A program made the translations under genes and the position numbers. A DNA stretch of 64,000 bases from VFBF01 sp033764865 (lineage in GTDB: Bacteria; Pseudomonadota; Alphaproteobacteria; Caulobacterales; Aquidulcibacteraceae). This document shows, one piece after another, positions 45,941-53,870 of the stretch (positions are counted from its first letter, which is position 1; the number at the start of each line of letters is the position of its first letter). Below the pieces are notes generated by a model, which searched no databases, had not been told where the DNA came from, and saw only the letters and a program-made list of their open reading frames with translations. The stretch is taken from assembly GCA_033764865.1 (NCBI GenBank), contig JANRIM010000002.1, forward strand, positions 55,602 through 119,601, given 5' to 3'.

Positions 45941-46027
45941 GGCCGGAAAACTCCTGGGTCCGCGCGCTCGACGGGTCGCACGGGAAAGCGGGGCTTATGG
46001 GCGAGCAGATCGCGAAAGGCAAGCTGC

Positions 46028-47095
46028 TTAGAGCCCGAGGATGAACCCCTCCTCCGGCCGTGCCTTCCCGTCCAGGAGCATGCGCCAGCGGGCCTCCAGC
46101 GCCTCCGGTCCCTGCTCCTCCACGATGCTGAGCCAGCCGGCCGCCGACCCCATGAACCGCGACCAGGCGGCCCCGTAGCGCGCCGCGAAGCCGTCCGGGC
46201 CCCAATCCTTGCGACGCTTCACGATTCGGTCCGGCGCGAAGAACAGGGTCCGCGGCGGCCCTTTGGCGGCGCCGGCGGGCGCATCCCAGTGCGCCCCGCC
46301 CACCATCCCGTTGTAGACGAACGAGTCGCCCAGGCGATCCGCGAGCCGGTCGATCAACCCCGCGTCGCCCGCCATGTCGATCAGCGCCAGGGAGGGCTCG
46401 GTCGGGAGCGCGTCGAGTTCGTCGTAGGCGACCACTCGATCATAGTAACCGGTGCGGCCGACAAAGTCGGCATTGGCCCTGGAGGTCAGCGCCACGACTT
46501 CGAAGGTTCCCCTTGATTTCAGCAGATTGGCGAGGCTCAACGCCGTCTTCGACGAGGCGCTGGACAGCGCGATGCGCCGCGCGCCGAAGCCTCCACTCTC
46601 GTCAATGAAATCGTCGAGCAGAAACCCGGTGATGAACAGCGGGCGAAACAGCGCGAGGACGTTCTCCTCCGCCTCGCGATAGCCGGGGTCCGCGGCGGTC
46701 CGTTCGTATTGGTTGTACACGGGCGGCAAGCCGGCCCGGTGCGCCGCCCCGTCCACGAAGCCGTGCGTCGTGACGCGCGCGGGCGTGACGACGAGGTGGC
46801 TCGCCATGGGATAGTAGCCCCAGATGCGCTCTCCCGCGTCGATGCCGGGACACCGGCTTTCGGCCACGTCCGCGAACCCCCAGACCGGCACCCGCCCCCA
46901 CGGAGCCTCCGCCGGAAAGAACTTCCAGTATCCGAACTGCTCGCCAATGGCCGCGTACGTCACGTTGTTGGCCGTCAGCGCGAATTTCGTGACGCGCAGC
47001 AGGACTTGGCCGTCCGCGAGGTCCGTATCCGCGACGACGCGGCGGCTTTCCCTCAACGCGGAGCGGTTCACCTGAAAGTCGACGCCATCGGTCAT
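46028..47095 (-). CDS. DUF2855 family protein
   Basis: 355 aa from ATG 47095 with GGAGGAG just upstream. It begins VNRSALRESRRVV and contains KFALTANNVTYAAIGEQFGYWKF in two parts (about residues 38-60), GRVPVWGFADV and RIALSSASSKTALSLANLLK, a pattern shared by DUF2855 proteins that look like distant quinone-oxidoreductase/MDR relatives. A GxGxxG-type site is not clear. Transcribed divergently from a TetR regulator across a 153-bp region with two dyads, which suggests repression by it. Catalytic role unknown. Confidence 0.8.
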   Translation of the reverse strand: MTDGVDFQVNRSALRESRRVVADTDLADGQVLLRVTKFALTANNVTYAAIGEQFGYWKFFPAEAPWGRVPVWGFADVAESRCPGIDAGERIWGYYPMASHLVVTPARVTTHGFVDGAAHRAGLPPVYNQYERTAADPGYREAEENVLALFRPLFITGFLLDDFIDESGGFGARRIALSSASSKTALSLANLLKSRGTFEVVALTSRANADFVGRTGYYDRVVAYDELDALPTEPSLALIDMAGDAGLIDRLADRLGDSFVYNGMVGGAHWDAPAGAAKGPPRTLFFAPDRIVKRRKDWGPDGFAARYGAAWSRFMGSAAGWLSIVEEQGPEALEARWRMLLDGKARPEEGFILGL

Positions 47096-47179
47096 TTCGC
47101 CCTCCTCCGTTTGCACTGGTCATGGCGCCCGGCGGGGGCCGACGCCAGAGTCCGCTCCCCTTTAAGCCCGGCGGATTGG

Positions 47180-47229
47180 TTGACGTTGCGGCGTACCTGG
47201 AGGTACAACCAGTAAAGTACCGACCGGTA
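47180..47229 (+). promoter_or_regulatory. tetR / DUF2855 intergenic promoter with two operator-like dyads
   Basis: Two perfect inverted repeats of the form TACC-N4-GGTA: TACCTGGAGGTA (47194-47205, extended by one bp on each side) and TACCGACCGGTA (47218-47229), centres 24 bp apart. A -35-like TTGACG (47180-47185) with TACAAC (47204-47209, spacing 18) would place the first dyad over the tetR promoter. The dyads lie between the divergent genes, where autorepression and control of the DUF2855 gene would both be possible. Confidence 0.7.
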
Positions 47230-47248
47230 CCGTAACCGGGAGCCTCCG

Positions 47249-47911
47249 ATGCTGACCGATGACCCCCGTCCCTTCTGGCTCAACCCTCTCGGGGACGCAC
47301 GCAACGAGGCCATTCTCTCCGCGGCCTTCAACGTCTTCCAGGAAAAGGGCCTGCATGGTTCAACGATGCTGGAGATCGCCACGGCGGCGAAGGTTTCGAA
47401 GGAAACCCTGTATGCGCGGTTCGACAGCAAGGAGGGTTTGTTCTACGCGCTCCTGGCTTGGGGATCGGGCAAGTCCGCCGTCGACCCGGATTTTCTGGAC
47501 GAAAGCGCCCTGAAGGACCCACTGAAGGCCCTTCATGACTACGCCGCCGCGCTCCTGATCAAGATGCTGCAGCCGGAATCCGTCGCCGTTCACCGCATCG
47601 CCGTCGGCGAAGCGATGCGGATGCCGGAAGTCGCGCGGGTGTTTGACGAGTTCACCTGCCAGGTCGGCGAAAAGATCGTGAACCGGATCGCGGACGCCCT
47701 GGAGGCCCAAGGTCTGGCGAAGATTGACGACCGGCACGCCTTCGGGGAGGCCTTCATCGGCCTGCTACGGGGCAATCTGCACCATCAGGTCATGATCGGC
47801 CTTGTCCCGTCGCCGCCGCCCGAAGCGTGCCGCGCCTACGCGCACCGCGCCATGAATGACCTGATGAAGATCTACGCGCCGACTGCGGTCGCTGGGCGGG
47901 TCGCGGCCTAG
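47249..47911 (+). CDS. TetR family transcriptional regulator
   Basis: 220 aa with GGGAG 6 nt before the ATG. The N-terminal HTH is ILSAAFNVFQEKGLHGSTML followed by EIATAAKVSKETLYARFDSK (residues ~22-61), the canonical TetR DNA-binding region. The C-terminal ligand/dimer domain is a typical AefR-like type (IGLLRGNLHHQVMIGLVP). The ligand is unknown. It is divergent from the DUF2855 gene and probably its repressor (inference from dyads). Confidence 0.93.
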   Translation: MLTDDPRPFWLNPLGDARNEAILSAAFNVFQEKGLHGSTMLEIATAAKVSKETLYARFDSKEGLFYALLAWGSGKSAVDPDFLDESALKDPLKALHDYAAALLIKMLQPESVAVHRIAVGEAMRMPEVARVFDEFTCQVGEKIVNRIADALEAQGLAKIDDRHAFGEAFIGLLRGNLHHQVMIGLVPSPPPEACRAYAHRAMNDLMKIYAPTAVAGRVAA

Positions 47912-47915
47912 TCCG

Positions 47916-48539
47916 CTAGTCGACGACCCCGCCCATGGACGCGCTCACCTCCCGCTGAGCCGGCGCACCGTCGATCTCGATCACGCCGCCCATCGAGGCC
48001 GATCCCTCGATGCTCTGGGTCGCGTGAACGTGCGCCACGCCGCCCATGGACGCTGCGGCGCTCACGTTCCGGCACACAAGCTTGCTGGCGCTCAGCGCAG
48101 CTCCCATGGAGGCCTTTGCGTCAAGCCTGTCGCAACGCCCGTCGATCTCCAACGCAGCTCCTGAGGAGAGGTCGAGCTCCAGCGCGCTGGTCGCGAAACC
48201 CTTGGCCTCGACGGCGACGCCGTTTGAAGCGTCGATGCTGCGGATCAGCGGGGCGGTGATCCGCAGGACGACGTCCGGATCGCGGTTGCCGACGCCCCGC
48301 TTGCGGCCCCGCACGTCCAGCGTCGCGCCGCGCACCTTGGCGTCGATGCGGGCGATGGCGTCGGGATTTCCCTCAAGGACGGCGGACGTCTGCGGACCGG
48401 CGGTGATCACGACCTCCAGCGGCCCGCTCACCTCCACCTCGTACAGGGTCGTCACGGGAAGCGTGCGGGTCTCCGCGTGAGCGGACGCCGCAAGCAGCAT
48501 GACGGCGGCGGCGCCCGTGGCCAAGGCGATCAGGTTCAT
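47916..48539 (-). CDS. Secreted GIN-domain (DUF2807-like) protein
   Basis: 207 aa from ATG 48539, with GGGAGGGAG upstream. A signal peptide (ALATGAAAVMLLAASAHA) leads to LYEVEVSGPLEVVITAGPQT and a right-handed beta-solenoid-like region with VEAKGFATSALELDLSSGA. Four copies of ASMGG or ASMGA recur near the C-terminus at about 18-20 residue spacing, consistent with solenoid turns. GIN domains are found in putative auto-transporter adhesin-like proteins; function unknown. Convergent with tetR (4-bp gap). Confidence 0.8.
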   Translation of the reverse strand: MNLIALATGAAAVMLLAASAHAETRTLPVTTLYEVEVSGPLEVVITAGPQTSAVLEGNPDAIARIDAKVRGATLDVRGRKRGVGNRDPDVVLRITAPLIRSIDASNGVAVEAKGFATSALELDLSSGAALEIDGRCDRLDAKASMGAALSASKLVCRNVSAAASMGGVAHVHATQSIEGSASMGGVIEIDGAPAQREVSASMGGVVD

Positions 48540-48615
48540 GACTGGCTCCCTCCCCCGAACGGGGCATCGGTGATGATGCACCCGCGCGCCCGAACGGATG
48601 CACCCCTCTTCGGTC

Positions 48616-50247
48616 CTAGACCAGCCTGCTCTGGACGACTGCGGCGCGCACGAAGTCCGCAAACAGCGGATGGGGTTCGAAGGGCCGGCTCTTCAGCTCG
48701 GGATGGAACTGCACGCCGATGAACCAGGGGTGGTCGGCCCGCTCCACGATCTCCGGCAGCACGCCGTCCGGGCTCATGCCCGTAAACCTGAGGCCAACCT
48801 TTTCCAGCGTCTCCCGGTAGCCGGCGTTCACTTCGTAGCGGTGCCGGTGTCGTTCCGAAATCGACGCGGCGCCGTAAAGCTCCGCCACCCGCGATCCCTC
48901 TGCGAGCACGGCGTCGTAGGCGCCCAACCGCATGGTGCCGCCGAGGTCCCCGTCCGCGCGCCGTTTCTCAAGCTCGTTCCCGCGCAGCCATTCCGTCATG
49001 AGGCCCACGATCGGATGGTCCGCCGGGCCGAACTCCGTGGAGCTTGCGCCCGCAAGGCCTGCCTGGTTCCGCGCCGCCTCGATGCACGCCATCTGCATGC
49101 CGAAGCAGATGCCGAAGAACGGGACGTCGTTTTCCCGTGCGAAGCGCACAGCCTCGATCTTTCCCTCGCTGCCGCGCTCGCCGAAGCCGCCGGGCACCAG
49201 AATGCCGTGGACGTCCTGGAGCTGGGCGATGGCCCCCGCCCGCTGCTCGAACGTCTCGCTCTCGATCCAGTGGATGTTGACGCGGACATTGTTGGCGACC
49301 CCGCCATGCTGCAGGGCCTCGATCAGCGACTTGTAGGCGTCTTTCAACTCCGTGTACTTGCCGACGACGGCAATGGACACGTCGCCGTCCGGCGCCTTGA
49401 GACGCTGCGCGATGGTCCGCCAGCGCGTCAGATCGGGCGCGGGCGCCACGGTCACGCCGAAATGGCGCAGCAGTTCCGTGTCGAGGCCCGCGTCGTGGTA
49501 GGCGATGGGGGCTTCATAGATCGTCTGAAGGTCGCGCGCCTCGATCACAGAGGATTCGCGCACGTTGCAGAACAGCGCGATCTTCTTCTTTTCGCCCTCG
49601 GGCACCGGCCTGTCGCAGCGGCAAAGAATGATCTGCGGCTGGATGCCGATGGAGCGCAGCTCCTTGACGGAGTGCTGTGTCGGCTTGGTCTTCATCTCGC
49701 CTGCGGCGGGAATGTAGGGCAGCAACGTCAGATGAATGAACACCGCCTGCTGGGGATCCAGCTCCTGACCGAGCTGTCGGATGGCTTCGAAAAACGGAAG
49801 CCCCTCGATATCGCCGACGGTGCCGCCGATTTCGCAGAGCACGAAGTCGGCCTCCCCATGATCGGAGAGGATGAATTCCTTGATGGCGTTGGTGACGTGC
49901 GGGATCACCTGCACCGTTGCGCCGAGGTAGTCGCCGCGCCGCTCCCGGGCGAGGATCTCCTGGTAGATGCGCCCGGTCGTGATGTTGTCCGACTTCGCGG
50001 CAGAAACGCCGGTGAACCGCTCATAGTGACCGAGATCGAGGTCCGTCTCCGCGCCATCGTCGGTGACGAACACTTCCCCATGCTGGTAGGGGCTCATCGT
50101 TCCGGGATCGACGTTGAGATAGGGGTCGAGCTTGCGAAGCCGGACCTTGTAGCCGCGCGCCTGAAGCAAAGCGCCGAGGGCGGCGGAGGCGATGCCCTTC
50201 CCCAAGGAAGACACCACCCCGCCGGTGATGAACACATAACGCGCCAT
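48616..50247 (-). CDS. pyrG: CTP synthase
   Basis: 543 aa, full length. The amidoligase half starts MARYVFITGGVVSSLGKGIA, with LDPYLNVDPGTMSPYQHGEV. The C-terminal glutaminase has the nucleophile Cys in FFGICFGMQMACIEAARN and the His-Glu in GVQFHPELKSRP. It converts UTP to CTP with glutamine. Second downstream of tpiA and secG on the same strand. In many alphaproteobacteria kdsA and eno come next; here a GIN/TetR/DUF2855 segment and rpmF intervene. Confidence 0.98.
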   Translation of the reverse strand: MARYVFITGGVVSSLGKGIASAALGALLQARGYKVRLRKLDPYLNVDPGTMSPYQHGEVFVTDDGAETDLDLGHYERFTGVSAAKSDNITTGRIYQEILARERRGDYLGATVQVIPHVTNAIKEFILSDHGEADFVLCEIGGTVGDIEGLPFFEAIRQLGQELDPQQAVFIHLTLLPYIPAAGEMKTKPTQHSVKELRSIGIQPQIILCRCDRPVPEGEKKKIALFCNVRESSVIEARDLQTIYEAPIAYHDAGLDTELLRHFGVTVAPAPDLTRWRTIAQRLKAPDGDVSIAVVGKYTELKDAYKSLIEALQHGGVANNVRVNIHWIESETFEQRAGAIAQLQDVHGILVPGGFGERGSEGKIEAVRFARENDVPFFGICFGMQMACIEAARNQAGLAGASSTEFGPADHPIVGLMTEWLRGNELEKRRADGDLGGTMRLGAYDAVLAEGSRVAELYGAASISERHRHRYEVNAGYRETLEKVGLRFTGMSPDGVLPEIVERADHPWFIGVQFHPELKSRPFEPHPLFADFVRAAVVQSRLV

Positions 50248-50308
50248 GGCTTTCCGACCGTCCTTCAGCCCCGCGCTGGATGGGTGACGGCGCTCAAGGC
50301 GCGCCGGA

Positions 50309-50995
50309 TCACTCGTCCGGCCCGGACTTGTCGCGCGTCGACGGCGGCGGAGCCGGGACCGGAGATTGGCCCGATTCGGCGCCCGACGCAGGCGGTGCGT
50401 CCGCCCTGGGCGCAGCGGGCAGGGGGATCATCGGGGCGGGTGCGCCGGAAACCGCAGCGCCGACGGGCGGGCTGGCCCCGCCGCCTGCCGACGCTCCCAC
50501 CGCGCCGACGGGCGCCCTCGCCGCCGCCGGCGCCTTTGGCGCAGCGGTCGGCTGCTGTTGCTCGGACAGCGGTCCCGCGCGGGTCACGGCCGTCTGCGGC
50601 GCAGGCGCAAGCGCCGCGCCCACGGGCGCCGGCGCGGGGACGGCGGGCGGGGCGACGGCGGCCGGCGGGGTCTCCGTTTTCTGGGCGTCGCCCGACGGCA
50701 GGCCGGGAATCGAGAAATTGACGCCGCCCTTGCGGGCCTCGGCGTTGTCGATCACCGACCGGTCCGCCGGCTGGACGCCCGCCAGCACCGCCAGGATGAT
50801 GCTGGTGACGAAAAACGCCCCCCCCACCCAGCTCGTGATGTTGACCATCATGTCCGCGGCCCCGCGGCCGGAGATCAGGCCGCCCGTGCCGCCGCCGCCC
50901 ATGCCGAGCGCGCCGCCCTCCGAGCGCTGCATCAACACCGCGCCGACCAGCACCACCGCGATCAGCAGGTGCAACACAAGGATCATGTTCTGCAT
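50309..50995 (-). CDS. secG: Protein-export membrane protein SecG with long Pro/Ala tail
   Basis: 228 aa. The SecG core is residues 1-~80: ILVLHLLIAVVLVGAVLMQR, the GGALGMGGGGTGGLISGRGA loop and a second TM (AFFVTSIILAVLAGV). The remaining ~145 residues are low-complexity, rich in Ala, Pro and Gly, longer than the tails of many homologues. It is part of the SecYEG translocon. The order tpiA-secG-pyrG is conserved. Confidence 0.95.
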   Translation of the reverse strand: MQNMILVLHLLIAVVLVGAVLMQRSEGGALGMGGGGTGGLISGRGAADMMVNITSWVGGAFFVTSIILAVLAGVQPADRSVIDNAEARKGGVNFSIPGLPSGDAQKTETPPAAVAPPAVPAPAPVGAALAPAPQTAVTRAGPLSEQQQPTAAPKAPAAARAPVGAVGASAGGGASPPVGAAVSGAPAPMIPLPAAPRADAPPASGAESGQSPVPAPPPSTRDKSGPDE

Positions 50996-51098
50996 AGACG
51001 GCCGGTCTCCGGGCGCGCTCGCGCGCCGCGCCTCAATTGGGGTGCGAAAGAAGCGCGCTCAATAGCCGAGCCGTGGCGCGACTTCCAGAGCCGCCGGC

Positions 51099-51860
51099 TT
51101 ACGGGGCGCTGGCGGCGGGATGGGCGCGGATGATGGCTGCAAAGTCCGCAGCCTTGAGGCTCGCGCCCCCCACCAGGGCGCCGTCCACGTCGTCGACGGC
51201 GAAAATCTCGGCCGCGTTGGCTGGCTTGACGGACCCGCCATAGAGGAGCCGGACGGCGGCGCCGACGGCCCCGAACCTGTCCAGCAAGGCCTTGCGCAGG
51301 GCGGCGTGGACCGCCCCGATTTCCCCGACGGTCGGCGTCAGCCCCGTGCCGATCGCCCAGACCGGCTCGTACGCGATCACCGTGCGGGCGTCGGCGGTTT
51401 CCGGAACACTTTCCGCAAGTTGCTCGCCCACGACAGCGATCGTGCGGCCCTGCCGCCGCTCCTCCAGGGTCTCCCCGACGCAAATGATCGGAACAAGCCC
51501 CGCGGCGGCGGCGGAGGCGGCCTTCCGGGCGACCAGCGCGCTGGTCTCGCCGTGGTCCCGGCGCCGTTCGGAGTGGCCCACGATGCAGTAGGCGGCGCCG
51601 GCGTCCGCCAGCATCGCCGCGTTCAGGTCTCCCGTCTGGGCGCCGTCCCCGCCTGGGCTGCAGTCCTGGGCTCCGATCCGGACCGCCCCCCCTACCGCCC
51701 GCGCGCTGGCGGGAACGATCAGCGTGGCGGGCGGACAGATCGCCACATCCACGGCGGTGGCGGCCTCTCCGATATCGGCGCAAAGAGCGTCCAGCTCACC
51801 CAGATCGGCCAGCCGTCCGTACATCTTCCAATTGCCGGCGATTAGCGGCCTGCGACTCAT
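51099..51860 (-). CDS. tpiA: Triosephosphate isomerase
   Basis: 253 aa from ATG 51860; the much longer open frame upstream is not used. Catalytic residues are visible: Lys12 in AGNWKMYG, His in VGHSERR (about 93) and Glu in AYEPVWAIGTG (about 165), with the phosphate loop LYGGSVKPAN. It interconverts dihydroxyacetone phosphate and glyceraldehyde 3-phosphate. Divergent from ppiD. Confidence 0.97.
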   Translation of the reverse strand: MSRRPLIAGNWKMYGRLADLGELDALCADIGEAATAVDVAICPPATLIVPASARAVGGAVRIGAQDCSPGGDGAQTGDLNAAMLADAGAAYCIVGHSERRRDHGETSALVARKAASAAAAGLVPIICVGETLEERRQGRTIAVVGEQLAESVPETADARTVIAYEPVWAIGTGLTPTVGEIGAVHAALRKALLDRFGAVGAAVRLLYGGSVKPANAAEIFAVDDVDGALVGGASLKAADFAAIIRAHPAASAP

Positions 51861-51959
51861 CGGCCCGTCCCGTTCTTCCTGCGGCGGGCCGGCCCCCGAC
51901 CGTTGTCGTGGCCATGGGCGGCCCCTAAAGTCCGCGCGCTTTGGAAACCGGACGGGACC

Positions 51960-53870
51960 ATGCTCACGGAATTGCGGAAAGTCACGCGTGGATGGGTCGC
52001 GCTCGCCATCATCGGGCTGCTTGCGCTCGCGTTCGCGATCTGGGGAATCAACGACGTTTTCCGGCCGGTCCAGTCGAACGACGTGGCCAACGGCCGCGGC
52101 TTCACGATCAGCGCGCAGGAATTCCAGTTGGTCTTCGACAACGAGTTGAAGGCTGCCGAACAGCAGTCGGAGCGGCGCTTCACGAAGCAGGAGGCCGTGG
52201 AGGCCAACTTCCACATGCAGGTCGTCGACCGGCTCGTGTCCCAGCGGGCGTTCGATCGCCTCGCCCACAGCGTCGGCGTCAACTCGTCGGACGCGATGGT
52301 CGCCGAGCGCATCCAGTCCAACCCCGCCTTCCGCAGCCAGGTCACCGGCGTGTTCGACTCCGGCACCTACCGAAGCCTGTTGGCGCAAAATGGCGTCTCG
52401 CGGACGCTCTATGAGGATGATCTGCGCCAGGGGATGACGCGCGCGCAGCTTGCGCAAGCCCTGGTCGCCGGCATCCGCCCGCCTTCCAGTTTCGGGCGCA
52501 TGATCCTCGCCTTCGAATCCGAGAAACGGACGTTCACGGTCACCGCGATCACCCCCAACCGCGCGCCAGAACCGCCAGTGCCGACGGAAGAGGACCTGAC
52601 GGCCTTTTACGCGACGCAATCCGGCGCCTTCGCGTTGCCGGAGTACCGCGCGTTCACGCTCATCCGCGCCGACCCCGCCGCGTTCGAGCAGAGCGTCGAC
52701 GTCAGCGAGGACAAGGTCCGGGAACTGTTCGAGTTTCGCAAGGACCGCCTGGTCACGCCGGAACGCCGCAGCTTCGTGGTGCTGAGCGGCGGCGATGAGG
52801 CGCGCGCGCAGGACGCCGCACGCCGCCTTGCGGCAGGCGAGCAACCGGACGCCGTCGGCGCGGCGCTGGGGATGCAGGTCATCTCGTTTGCGCAGAAGAC
52901 GCAGGCCGAAGCGCCCGATCCCCGGATCGGGACGGCGGTATTCGCCGCGAAAGCGGGCGACGTGACTGCGCCGATCGAGGGGATCACCTGGTCTGTGGCG
53001 CGTGTTTCAGAGGTCATTCCCGGCGTCGCTCCCAGCTTCGAGGAAGCGCGCGGGGGCCTTCGCGCCGAACTCGCGCGCGACGAGGCCCAGACGCTCCTTC
53101 ACGACGCCGTCGAGAAGTTCGAGGACGCCCGCGCCGGCGGGGCCGACCTGGAGGCTGCGGCGTCCCAGAATGGCCTGACGGTCGTGAAAACGCCGCTGGT
53201 GGACGCACGCGGGCTCACGCCGGAGGGCGCCCCCGAGCCGACCGTGCTCGATCAACCTGATCTTCTGAAGGCGGCGTTCGAGGCCGCGGAGGGCGATCCG
53301 AGCGACTGGGTCTCAGAACCTGACGGCGCCTCCTATATGGTGCGCATCGACACCCTGCGGCCGGCGGGCGCGCCGCCGCTCGCGCAGGTCCGCGATCGGG
53401 TCGCCGCCGCCTGGCGCATGCAGAAGATCGCGGCGGGGATGTCGGCGATCGCCGACGAAGTCGCCGCGAGCGTTCGCGGCGGGGCCCGTCTGGCGGACGT
53501 AGCGCGCGCGAAGGGCCTGCCGCCCACGGCGACGCAGACGGTGGACCGCCGCACAGCGCAACAGGGCCCCTCCCCGCAACTGATGGCGGCCATATTCTCT
53601 GCGCGGGCGGGCGAGGTCGTCCGCGGGGCCGGCGGCCCGCAGGGCCAGGTGCTCTTCATCGCCAGCGTCGACGCCATAGAACGGGCCGACGCAGCCGCCG
53701 ATCCGCAGGGCGTGGAACGCGGGCGGGAATCCGTGGAGGGCGCAATCGCAAGCGACACGATCGCCACCGTGCAAGCGGCTGCGCGCGCAAAGGCGCGGGT
53801 CAAGCTGAACCAGACCTTGATCGACAGCCTCGTGGGCAAGACCGACCCCAACGCGGACGTCGGCAGTTGA
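51960..53870 (+). CDS. ppiD: SurA/PpiD-type periplasmic peptidyl-prolyl isomerase
   Basis: 636 aa from ATG 51960. An N-terminal TM anchor (VALAIIGLLALAFAIWGIND) precedes the SurA-N-like chaperone domain (FTISAQEFQLVFDNELK). A PpiC-like rotamase region follows in the middle (LVTPERRSFVVLSGGDEARA to about residue 380), then an Ala-rich helical C-terminus. It would assist outer membrane protein folding at the inner membrane. It ends in a TTGA overlap with trpE, so the two are translationally coupled, a gene order shared with other alphaproteobacteria. Confidence 0.87.
   Translation: MLTELRKVTRGWVALAIIGLLALAFAIWGINDVFRPVQSNDVANGRGFTISAQEFQLVFDNELKAAEQQSERRFTKQEAVEANFHMQVVDRLVSQRAFDRLAHSVGVNSSDAMVAERIQSNPAFRSQVTGVFDSGTYRSLLAQNGVSRTLYEDDLRQGMTRAQLAQALVAGIRPPSSFGRMILAFESEKRTFTVTAITPNRAPEPPVPTEEDLTAFYATQSGAFALPEYRAFTLIRADPAAFEQSVDVSEDKVRELFEFRKDRLVTPERRSFVVLSGGDEARAQDAARRLAAGEQPDAVGAALGMQVISFAQKTQAEAPDPRIGTAVFAAKAGDVTAPIEGITWSVARVSEVIPGVAPSFEEARGGLRAELARDEAQTLLHDAVEKFEDARAGGADLEAAASQNGLTVVKTPLVDARGLTPEGAPEPTVLDQPDLLKAAFEAAEGDPSDWVSEPDGASYMVRIDTLRPAGAPPLAQVRDRVAAAWRMQKIAAGMSAIADEVAASVRGGARLADVARAKGLPPTATQTVDRRTAQQGPSPQLMAAIFSARAGEVVRGAGGPQGQVLFIASVDAIERADAAADPQGVERGRESVEGAIASDTIATVQAAARAKARVKLNQTLIDSLVGKTDPNADVGS

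Noticed and set aside
48598..50721. 707-codon plus-strand frame
   Set aside because: It is antisense to pyrG and part of secG, which are unambiguous.
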